A stretch of DNA of 6,629 nucleotides from an uncultured Actinomycetes bacterium. Its GTDB lineage: Bacteria; Actinomycetota; Actinomycetes; Nanopelagicales; Nanopelagicaceae. Under the pieces are notes generated by a model. It had not been told where the DNA came from and made no database searches. It was given only the letters and a program-made list of their open reading frames with translations. Positions 1 to 6,629 of the stretch are shown one piece after another. Location: NCBI GenBank assembly GCA_937860175.1, contig CALMBJ010000194.1, forward strand, positions 1-6,629, read 5' to 3'. A program made the translations under genes and the position numbers. The stretch's first letter is position 1, and the number at the start of each line of letters is the position of its first letter.

Positions 1-897
1 AATCTTTTTTGATTCAATAAAGTTGATTGCCGCCAGTCCCGCCGCTGTAGTTACCGGATTGCCGCCAAAGGTGGAGCCATGGTCACCTGGTTGAAAGAGA
101 TCGGCCGCCTTCCCTAAGGCGATCATGGCGCCAAGCGGCAACCCACCACCGAGGCCTTTAGCCAATGTAATGACATCTGGTGTGATTCCTGAATACTCGT
201 AGCCAAACCAATCACCAGTACGGCCCATTCCGGTTTGGACTGCATCGATGACAAGCAAAGCACCTTTGTCATCACAGAGTTGTCGAAGCTGTTGCAGGTA
301 ATCCGCAGGCGGCACAATGACACCGGCTTCTCCCATTATTGGTTCGATGATGACCATAGCGGTTTTTCTACTTACCGCCTTGCGCATTGCGTTGATGTCA
401 CCATAAGGAACATGTTTGACGCCCTTAATTAATGGAAGAAAAGGTTCGCGCTTGGCAGGCTGCCCAGTAAGAGATAGCGCTCCCATGGTTCGTCCATGAA
501 ATGCACCTTGTGCAGCAACTACTCGGCTTTTACCGGTGCGACGTGAAAGTTTGAGTGCGGCCTCATTGGCTTCAGCACCTGACTGACAGAAAAACACCTT
601 TGCGCTCTTATCGCCAGTCATTGCCGTTAACTTTGCCGCTAGCGCAACGGCGTTGGGGTGGGCGTAAAAATTACTGACATGACTTAGCGTCGAAACTTGT
701 TTAGAAACAGCTTTCACAATTGCAGGGTGTGCTTGGCCCAAGATGCTGGTTGCGATACCGCCAAGGAAATCAAGGTACTGCTTTCCATCAGCATCAGTTA
801 CAAGGATGCCTTTACCTCTAACTAGCGCAACAGAAGGCGTTCCATAGTTATTCTGAACTGAGTTTTTCCATTGTGTAATTACGGTTTTGTTACTCAT
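1..897 (-). CDS. argD: Acetylornithine aminotransferase, 5' part (partial)
   Basis: 299 codons are open from the ATG at 897 to the left edge; a full ArgD has about 400, so roughly the last quarter is missing. It is a PLP-dependent class III aminotransferase that converts N-acetylglutamate semialdehyde and glutamate to N-acetylornithine and 2-oxoglutarate. Visible motifs: NFYAHPNAVALA (76-87), QSGAEANEAALKLSR (105-119, PLP-phosphate loop), GAFHGRTMGALSLTGQP (131-147, Phe133 stacks on PLP), EPIMGEAG (185-192), the PLP-nitrogen Asp218 in IDAVQTGMGRTG, the Schiff-base Lys247 in LAKGLGGG, and GDHGSTFGGNP (271-281, Thr276). Ala219 replaces the Glu that normally follows this Asp (usual form DEVQTG). 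The start overlaps the argB stop as ATGA, with a weak GGTGG (906-902) only 4 nt upstream. AstC/GabT-type relatives share the fold, but the operon position decides for ArgD. Confidence 0.96.
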   Translation of the reverse strand, partial: MSNKTVITQWKNSVQNNYGTPSVALVRGKGILVTDADGKQYLDFLGGIATSILGQAHPAIVKAVSKQVSTLSHVSNFYAHPNAVALAAKLTAMTGDKSAKVFFCQSGAEANEAALKLSRRTGKSRVVAAQGAFHGRTMGALSLTGQPAKREPFLPLIKGVKHVPYGDINAMRKAVSRKTAMVIIEPIMGEAGVIVPPADYLQQLRQLCDDKGALLVIDAVQTGMGRTGDWFGYEYSGITPDVITLAKGLGGGLPLGAMIALGKAADLFQPGDHGSTFGGNPVTTAAGLAAINFIESKKI

Positions 898-1679
898 GCA
901 ACCACCAAGGTTCCGCCTGTACCAGCAAGTGCTGATGCAAAGCTATCGGGATCTGTTCCATCAATGATTCGAACCGCCTGCGCCCCGTATGACAAGGCAT
1001 CTAAAGCGGCCTGCACCTTAGGCGCCATACCTTCTGCAAATCCTGCTTTGATCGCTTCGAGATCAGCTGCCGAAATTAAATCGATTAATGAGCTCTTATC
1101 TGGCCAGTTGCGATAAATGCCTGCAACATCGGTCATTACGATCAACTGCGAAGCACCTAACGCTGCAGCGATAGATGCAGCAGCAAAATCAGCGTTTACA
1201 TTCAAACCGGTTTTAAGATCTTCATCAGATGAAACCGGGGCCACAACTGGCACACATCCTTGCTCGATGATCTCCAAGAGTTGTGCGGGGTTTACCTTTT
1301 GCACTTCCCCGACAAAGCCGAGATCTGCTGGCGTTCCATCGATCAAGGTTGTGCGACGCTTTGCGATCACCGTCGGTAAGGAACGTGCCGACATTGCCTT
1401 TGCTTTGATACCTGACCGACTGAGCGTTGCGGCAACTTGCTGGCCCACTTGATTCACCAATACATCTTCTACAACATCAAAGATCGCCTGCGTCGTGACT
1501 CTGAAGCCACCTAGCCATTGACTAGTGATCTCTTTAGCTTTCAGGGCTGCATCGATCTGCGGACCTCCGCCATGAACAACAACGACCTCTTCTCCGGTGG
1601 CTAGGGCAGCTGAGATGGCTTTTGCAAAGTTGCCATTCTCATCCTTCATCGCATGCCCACCAAATTTAACGACGATCAT
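894..1679 (-). CDS. argB: N-acetylglutamate kinase (short form)
   Basis: 261 residues of the amino-acid kinase fold; it phosphorylates N-acetylglutamate with ATP, the second step of the pathway. Lys5-Phe-Gly-Gly, HGGGPQID (36-43), GGFRVTT (57-63, substrate Arg60), LNVNADFAA (159-167, Asp164), MTDVAGIY (182-189) and GMAPKVQAA (217-225, Lys221) supply the expected ATP- and substrate-binding residues. HGGGPQID and FRVT favour ArgB over the LysW-dependent kinase LysZ. Two things are odd. The protein starts directly on the first beta strand, without the N-terminal helix of arginine-inhibited hexameric kinases, and the in-frame sequence upstream reaches a TGA within 11 codons, so no longer start exists. 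The usual G-x-S-G-x-D segment reads AMSARS (95-100). The C-terminus (IIDGTDPDSFASALAGTGGTLVVA, given here as 239-261) also departs from the form seen in arginine-sensitive enzymes. The start overlaps argJ and the stop overlaps argD, both as ATGA. Confidence 0.93.
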   Translation of the reverse strand: MIVVKFGGHAMKDENGNFAKAISAALATGEEVVVVHGGGPQIDAALKAKEITSQWLGGFRVTTQAIFDVVEDVLVNQVGQQVAATLSRSGIKAKAMSARSLPTVIAKRRTTLIDGTPADLGFVGEVQKVNPAQLLEIIEQGCVPVVAPVSSDEDLKTGLNVNADFAAASIAAALGASQLIVMTDVAGIYRNWPDKSSLIDLISAADLEAIKAGFAEGMAPKVQAALDALSYGAQAVRIIDGTDPDSFASALAGTGGTLVVA

Positions 1680-2818
1680 GATGAGTACGCAGAGTTCTCG
1701 TGAACATAATCATGTGAAAGATCATTAGTCATAATCGTGGCGCTCGATGAACCAACCTTCAGGTTTACTTCAATCTCAACCAATCGGTCAACGAACTTCA
1801 CCAGATTCTTATCCGCATCAGGGGCGCAATTAGTGCACACCTGAACCCCATTTAGCTTTACATCGATTTTTAGCGGATCCATGTGCGCATCAGCGGTTCC
1901 AACCGCTGCAAGGACTCGACCCCAGTTGGGATCTCCTCCAAAGATCGCCGCCTTTAAGAGATTGTTACGTGCACACGCTCGTCCAACCTCAACCGCATCT
2001 GTTTCTGAAGCGGCATTGATGACTGTAATCGCCACGGTCTTGGTTGATCCCTCTGCATCGGCGATTAGCTGATCAGACAAAGATCCGCAGACCTTCATCA
2101 ACATCATTTCCAAATCCAAGTCGGAGATAGTCGCCCCGCTTGCACCAGATGACATGAAGAGCACGGTGTCATTTGTGGATGTACAACCATCTGAATCGAT
2201 ACGGTTGTATGTACGATCAGTTACACGCTTGAAGATCTCTTTAGCATTCTCAGAAACAATTGCATCGGTCATAACAACAGATAACATCGTTGCCAGTGCA
2301 GGGGCGAGCATTCCGGCACCCTTTGCGATTGCTGCAAACTCTGCACCATTGATACTTGCGGTAGCGATCTTTGGAACAGAGTCTGTGGTCATGATCGCTT
2401 GAGCGCTGGTTTGCAGACCGTCGACGCTTAGAACCTTTGCTATTGCATCCAAGCCTGCAATGATTTTTTGCATTGGAAGGCGTTCACCGATCAAGCCGGT
2501 CGAACAGACGATTACTTCAGCTGATGAGATCTCAAGCAATTGGCCAACATGTTCTGCCGTCTTGTGTGTATCTGCAAAGCCATCGGGTCCGGTACATGCA
2601 TTTGCTCCACCACTGTTAAGTACTACGGCCCTTACTACCCCACCCTGAGCAACTTGACGGGACCAAATAACCGGCGCTGCCACAACCTTATTGGAGGTGA
2701 AAACAGCTGTTCCTATGAACTGCGGGCCTTGATTTTCGATCAAGGTTAAATCCAAAGCACCAGTGCTCTTTAGACCTGCGGCAATTGATGCAGATCGAAA
2801 TCCTTGAGGTAGCTTCAT
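1676..2818 (-). CDS. argJ: Glutamate N-acetyltransferase / N-acetylornithine acetyltransferase
   Basis: 380 residues when started at the ATG at 2818. The enzyme transfers the acetyl group from N-acetylornithine to glutamate, releasing ornithine and regenerating N-acetylglutamate, which makes the pathway a cycle. Some members also use acetyl-CoA; the sequence alone does not settle which type this is. The family autocleaves, and the site is visible in KGAGMLAPALATMLS: cleavage is expected between Ala176 and Thr177, leaving Thr177 as the N-terminal nucleophile of the beta chain. The oxyanion-hole pair Thr107-Gly108 is in CSTGLIGERLP. Other conserved parts are Lys166, AEGSTK (255-260), FGGDPNWGRV (293-302) and the C-terminus SHDYVHENSAYSS. 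An in-frame ATG at 2866 would add 16 residues (MWPCRKQW...) that run back into argC and do not resemble the family, so 2818 is preferred. That start overlaps the argC stop as ATGA, and the gene's own stop overlaps argB the same way. Confidence 0.97.
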   Translation of the reverse strand: MKLPQGFRSASIAAGLKSTGALDLTLIENQGPQFIGTAVFTSNKVVAAPVIWSRQVAQGGVVRAVVLNSGGANACTGPDGFADTHKTAEHVGQLLEISSAEVIVCSTGLIGERLPMQKIIAGLDAIAKVLSVDGLQTSAQAIMTTDSVPKIATASINGAEFAAIAKGAGMLAPALATMLSVVMTDAIVSENAKEIFKRVTDRTYNRIDSDGCTSTNDTVLFMSSGASGATISDLDLEMMLMKVCGSLSDQLIADAEGSTKTVAITVINAASETDAVEVGRACARNNLLKAAIFGGDPNWGRVLAAVGTADAHMDPLKIDVKLNGVQVCTNCAPDADKNLVKFVDRLVEIEVNLKVGSSSATIMTNDLSHDYVHENSAYSS

Positions 2819-3837
2819 GCGCCAACACCGTCGAACGCTAGGCCACTGTTTTCTGCAAGGCCACAAATCAAATTTGCATTTTGAATCGCTTGACCTGCAG
2901 CACCTTTGCCCAGGTTATCTATTGCCACAGATACGACAATTCGATTTGTGTGGACATCGACCGCAACCTGAATCTGAACCTTGTTACTTCCGGTAACTGC
3001 GCTTGTTTTTGGCATCTGCCCCTGCGGTAGCAGATCAACAAAGAATTCATTGGCGTAATGCTGCGAGAAAAGATCGTGTGCCTGCTCAGTTGTAACTGAT
3101 TTTGTGAGTTTTGCAGTGATTGTAGACAGGATTCCACGGGGCATAGGGGCCAAAATAGGTGTGAAGGATATCTTTGCTTCTTTGCTAGCTATCGCTGAGA
3201 GCGCTTGCTCAATCTCAGGTGTGTGCTGGTGGACTCCACCAAATTTGTAAGAGGTGAGCGAGTTCATGACCTCGCTGCCGATCAAATTGATTTTTGCACT
3301 TCTGCCTGCGCCAGTTGTACCTGAGGCTGCCACCACAACAATATCTGAGGTATCAATGATTGATATCGCGGGAGCGATTCCCAATGAAATGGAGGTTGCA
3401 TAGCAACCAGGGTTTGCAACCCTGCTTTCTTTTTTAATCGCTTCGCGTTGGCCTGCGCCCAGCTCTGGCATTCCATATACCCAAGCCCCAGCATGCTTTC
3501 CGCCATAATACTTTTCCCATTGAGCAGGGTTTTCCAATCTGTAATCTGCTCCTAGATCAATGATCTTTACATGATCAGGAATCTTTGCAATTAATGCCGC
3601 TGATTCACCGTGTGGCAAGGCTAGAAATGCTAGTTCGATCGTAGAAAAATCAATCGAATCTGCGGAAACAAATTCACGTCCGGCATAGCTTTGAAGTTGC
3701 GGATGGATAGAGGTGACCTGCTCCCCTGCATTTGAGTGTGCGCTAACCGCCGCAACCTCGAACTTGGGATGAATTGCCAAAAGTCTGAGGAGCTCTCCGC
3801 CTGCATATCCGCTTGCGCCTATAACCGCTGTTTTCAT
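2815..3837 (-). CDS. argC: N-acetyl-gamma-glutamyl-phosphate reductase
   Basis: 340 residues, the usual length for the family. ArgC reduces N-acetylglutamyl 5-phosphate with NADPH to N-acetylglutamate 5-semialdehyde, the third step of arginine synthesis, in the cytoplasm. The N-terminal Rossmann motif is GASGYAGGE (7-15). The catalytic cysteine is Cys145 in ANPGCYATS, ASGTTGAGRS follows at 171-180, and the conserved histidine motif is HQHTPEIEQ with His205. APMPRGIL (230-237) and the late GKGAAGQAIQN (310-320) are also typical. The ATG at 3837 is the only possible start: the upstream frame meets a TAG after seven codons, and the nucleotide-binding motif begins within six residues. No Shine-Dalgarno sequence precedes it (CGCTGGGCTC), in line with leaderless or very short-leader translation. 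It is the first gene of the arg operon, 47 bp after pheT, and its TGA overlaps the argJ ATG. Confidence 0.98.
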   Translation of the reverse strand: MKTAVIGASGYAGGELLRLLAIHPKFEVAAVSAHSNAGEQVTSIHPQLQSYAGREFVSADSIDFSTIELAFLALPHGESAALIAKIPDHVKIIDLGADYRLENPAQWEKYYGGKHAGAWVYGMPELGAGQREAIKKESRVANPGCYATSISLGIAPAISIIDTSDIVVVAASGTTGAGRSAKINLIGSEVMNSLTSYKFGGVHQHTPEIEQALSAIASKEAKISFTPILAPMPRGILSTITAKLTKSVTTEQAHDLFSQHYANEFFVDLLPQGQMPKTSAVTGSNKVQIQVAVDVHTNRIVVSVAIDNLGKGAAGQAIQNANLICGLAENSGLAFDGVGA

Positions 3838-3843
3838 GAGCCC

Positions 3844-3872
3844 AGCGTAAGGGATTATCTATAATTATGCAA
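3844..3872 (-). promoter_or_regulatory. Candidate argC promoter
   Basis: Reading toward argC, a -35-like TTGCAT (3872-3867) is followed by a 17-bp spacer and TACGCT (3849-3844), which fits the actinobacterial TANNNT -10 form. The -10 occupies bases -12 to -7 relative to the A of the argC ATG. This is the position typical of leaderless mRNAs and predicts initiation at or next to 3837. An alternative -10 is GATAAT (3859-3854), but no convincing -35 stands before it, and it would give a leader of only about 10 nt. Either version lies under or beside the putative ArgR operator. The call rests on short motifs only. Confidence 0.45.
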
Positions 3873-3890
3873 TCTTATGCATAATTATGC
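3859..3890. promoter_or_regulatory. Putative tandem ARG box (ArgR operator) before argC
   Basis: On the plus strand TTATGC occurs three times at an exact 10-bp period (3865-3870, 3875-3880, 3885-3890). The inverted copy GCATAA lies at 3879-3884, and weaker inverted copies (GCAATC, CTATAA) begin at 3869 and 3859. The result is a perfect 12-bp palindrome, GCATAATTATGC (3879-3890), and a second, degenerate box centred 20 bp away (3859-3870). A larger perfect inverted repeat also spans the site, with 11-bp arms ATAATTATGCA around a 6-bp centre (3861-3888). Known ArgR operators are tandem boxes about 21 bp apart with the layout TGNAT-N4-ATNCA, and the mycobacterial ARG box is of the TTGCAT-N4-ATGCAA type, which this resembles closely. 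The position, directly before the first arg gene, fits repression of argCJBD when arginine is plentiful. argR itself is not in the window, so the binding protein is inferred. Confidence 0.75.
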
Positions 3891-6340
3891 GGTGCGTACG
3901 ACCGCTCCGAACCTTGCAGCAGCCAGTGCGGTTGCCGCTTCACGCATAGCTGAAACCTCTTCGCCAGTAAGTGTGCGATCGGAGGCACGGAAGACCAAGG
4001 TGAAGGCCAGTGAGATCTTGCCCTCCCCGATCTTGTCGTAACGATCAAACAGGGTGATTGATTCGAGTAAATCTCCTGCGCCCTCACGCAGTGCTGACTC
4101 AAGTTGTGCTGCGCTCACCGTTGAATCAACAATCAAGGCAACATCTTGAACCGCAGCCGGCATGGTGCCAACTCTGGTTGGACGCACTAGCACCGAATCA
4201 GGCAGCGCGTTGAGCGCTACCGCAAAAGCAACGGATCGTTCTGGCAAACCGTAGGCTGCGACGATGCGTGGGTGCAGTTCACCAGCGTGAGCAACCGCCT
4301 TGCCATTAACGACCAACTCTGCGCAACGACCAGGATGCCATGGGGCAAGATCTGAACGAGCAACGCTCCACTCGAGGTTACACAGCTGCAAAATATCCTG
4401 CGCAAAGGCGATCGCATCCTGCCAGTTGTAGGCGCGAGCTTTGCCTTGCCAATTCTCATTTTCAACTTTTCCAACAAGTAGCCCAGCTACGTGATACCCC
4501 TGTGTTGGGACACTTGCAAAGATCTCATCAATAATCTTTTGATCTGGTCGTTTTGCTAGATCAGGTGAAATAGCGGGCACTAACTTCTGGGAGCCGCGGA
4601 AGATCGAGCCCATTTCGAAGATAGCAAAATCCTTTGCTCCGCGACTGATATTGCGCGCTGCAACTTCAATCAAACCAGGGACAAGATGTACGCGCATCAA
4701 AGGAAACTCTTCAGACATTGGATTTGCAACCTTATAAGTTGCAGCGCGTTCTCCAACAAAACCCATGGAATCAATGGTTGTTTGGTTGGTGAATGGGAAG
4801 GTCTGAACCTCAGCCAAGCCGCGGCTTGCCAACATCGTTGCAACTGCGCGACGGCGCTTTTGTGTGGGAGTTAAGGTTGCATGCAATGGGCGCGGTGGAA
4901 GAATCGATGGAATCTTGTCGTAGCCGATCATGCGGGCTACCTCTTCGGTGAAATCAGCGGCTGTTAAGAGGTCAGCGCGCCATGAAGGTGGATCAATGGT
5001 GAAGCTCTTTTCATCGACATCGCAGCCAATGACACGAAGCAGCTGGGCGACTTTGTCAGCTGGCACCTCAAACCCAAGTGTCTTTGAAACATAGGAAGGG
5101 TCAATCGTTACCAGCGGTGCATAGATTGGTTCACCATCAACCACAGTTGCAACGTGCTTGGCTGAACTATGAGCGGTGAGAAGTTGTACAAATCGCGCCG
5201 ATGCAAACTCGGCTAGCGAAGGATCAACGCCACGTTCTAAACGGCGTGAGGCCTCGGAAGAGAGCTTATGGCGACGTGAGTTCTTAGCGATACAGACTGG
5301 ACAAAAGTGAACCGCCTCTAGTGCGATCTCTGTGGTTGTTTCTGTGATCTCTGATGAGAGTCCTCCCATAGTTCCGGCAAGGGCTAATGGTTGTTCATCA
5401 TCACAGACCATCAAATCATCTGGATTTAATGTGCGTTCTACTCCATCGAGTGTTTTAAATTTCTGAACAGAAGCAGCTCGCTTGATTGTTAAGCCACCTT
5501 TAATCTTTGATCTATCAAAGGCGTGAAGTGGTTGCCCAAGCTCGAGCATTACATAGTTGGTTACATCCACAACCAGGGAGATAGAGCGCATGCCCATCTT
5601 CTCAATTCGTCGACGCATCCAGATTGGCGTTGTAGCTTTTTGATCAAAGTTAGAAAGGGTTCGAAGATAGAAGACGGATGCGCTTGACTTGTCTGCAATC
5701 TTTGCAGTTACACCCTTGCCTGTCTCCTCAAACTTCAAATCACGTAATGCGTTAACAGGATCTGTGAACTTAAGATCAAGCGAGGCGGCAACTTCGCGTG
5801 CTATTCCGCGAATACTCAATGCATATCCACGGTCGGGATTAACCGCTACATCGAAGATCACATCATTGATCTGTAATTGCTCAATTGCATCAGCGCCAAT
5901 ACTCACTTCGCCTTCTGCGAACACCATGATTCCCTCGTGATCCTCACTGATTCCGAGTTCGCGAGCTGAGCAAATCATTCCGTTCGAGGTTTTACCGTAG
6001 GTTTCACGAGCACCAATCTTGAAATCTCCAGGAAGAACCGCACCTGGCAGGGCAGCAACTACAAGATCGCCCACCGCAAAGTTTGTTGCACCACAGATTA
6101 CATAGCGAGTTTCACCCTCACCGCAGTCAAGGCCTACATAGCGAATTGGCTTCTTGAACTCGGTGATCTCTTCGATTGATAGTACCTTTGCAAACTTCAG
6201 TGGCCCGGTTAAATCTGCGCCCTGATAAATGATCTCTTCAACCTCAAAACCAACTCGAATAAGTCCATCTGAGATCTGATCAGCTGTCACTGATGCAGGA
6301 ATATCTACAAACTCTTTGATCCAGGACAGAGGAGCGCGCA

Positions 6341-6341
<1 letters not shown>
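3885..6341 (-). CDS. pheT: Phenylalanyl-tRNA synthetase beta subunit
   Basis: 818 residues, the usual full length for a bacterial PheT. The protein binds tRNA-Phe, clears mischarged Tyr-tRNA-Phe and completes the (alpha-beta)2 synthetase. Domains in order, with rough limits: N-terminal helices with MRAPLSWIKEF; an EMAP-like OB-fold tRNA-binding domain (about 40-150, with NGMICSARELG at 120-130); the B3/B4 editing domain (about 215-395, with QPLHAFD at 270-276 including the editing-site His273, and LALAGTMGG at 319-327); B5 (about 405-478, with EEVARMIGYDKIP and the acidic residues Asp463, Glu466 and Glu467); a catalytic-like core (about 480-700); and a ferredoxin-fold anticodon-binding domain (about 724-817). 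The ATG is supported by the canonical N-terminus, the one-base overlap with pheS and a GGAG at 6352-6355, 10 nt upstream. The stop TAA and last Ala codon lie inside the putative ArgR operator of argC. An unusual CPVC sits at residues 347-350. Confidence 0.98.

Positions 6342-6629
<288 letters not shown>

Noticed and set aside
871..1452. Plus-strand open frames opposite argB (871-1116 and 1117-1452), and similar ones opposite argJ, pheT and argD
   Set aside because: They lie wholly antisense to well-identified genes, show no recognisable motif and have no ribosome site or gene context; they are frame shadows of the real genes.
894..1679. LysZ-type (LysW-aminoadipate/glutamate) kinase as the identity of the argB product
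   Set aside because: The start MIVVK and short length are LysZ-like, but HGGGPQID and FRVTT are N-acetylglutamate kinase motifs, and the neighbours argC, argJ and argD form the acetylated pathway with no LysW gene visible.
2727..2745. Hairpin CCTTGAT-TTTCG-ATCAAGG in the early argJ codons
   Set aside because: Seven base pairs within coding sequence (TLIENQG), with no T-tract; expected by chance.
2819..2866. Longer argJ start at 2866
   Set aside because: The 16 added residues overlap argC by 52 bases and look unlike the family N-terminus, whereas the ATG at 2818 gives the standard beginning and the same ATGA junction as the other arg genes.
2919..3506. Minus-strand frames of about 70 codons inside argC, and similar ones inside pheT (3875-4102, 4217-4477)
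   Set aside because: They are out-of-frame readings of conserved enzymes; the main frames are intact with full motif sets.
3861..3888. The 11-bp inverted repeat read as a rho-independent terminator for pheT
   Set aside because: The stem is almost all A/T, no T-tract follows, and the half-site periodicity with ARG-box likeness explains the symmetry better.
4815..4828. Perfect 14-bp palindrome CAAGCCGCGGCTTG in pheT
   Set aside because: About one such palindrome is not surprising in 6.6 kb; it is inside a conserved coding region and is not repeated elsewhere.

Overview
The window reads as an ordinary chromosomal stretch of a bacterium, with every gene on the minus strand. Read 5' to 3' on that strand, from the right edge to the left edge, the order is pheS (3' end only), pheT, argC, argJ, argB and argD (5' part only). 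The coupling of pheST to argCJBD, the PheS C-terminus ([26 protein letters not shown]) and the PheT segment SRRHKLSSEASRRLERGVDP all point to Actinobacteria. The base composition is only moderate in GC by eye (not computed), with many A/T-ending codons. A small-genome aquatic actinobacterium, such as the freshwater acI/Nanopelagicales group, is therefore more likely than Streptomyces or Mycobacterium. That placement is inference.

Right part (3885-6629): the two subunits of phenylalanyl-tRNA synthetase, joined by a one-base stop/start overlap (TAATG). Middle (3838-3884): the only intergenic gap, 47 bp. It and the last codons of pheT hold a striking array of TTATGC/GCATAA half-sites repeated every 10 bp, which I read as a tandem ARG box for the arginine repressor ArgR. 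A candidate argC promoter overlaps it, with its -10 placed as for a leaderless mRNA. Left part (1-3837): four enzymes of the acetylated arginine pathway. ArgB phosphorylates N-acetylglutamate, ArgC reduces the product to the semialdehyde, ArgD transaminates it to N-acetylornithine, and ArgJ moves the acetyl group back to glutamate and releases ornithine. The three arg/arg junctions are all 4-bp ATGA overlaps, so this is a tightly coupled operon.

No wholly new system is visible. The points worth a second look are the operator/promoter architecture in front of argC, an N-acetylglutamate kinase that lacks the N-terminal helix of arginine-inhibited enzymes although the pathway is the ArgJ-type cycle, two changes in normally conserved motifs (ArgB around residues 95-100, and ArgD Asp-Ala in place of Asp-Glu), and the lack of a terminator between pheT and argC. 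No RNA genes, mobile elements, CRISPR arrays or plus-strand genes could be supported.
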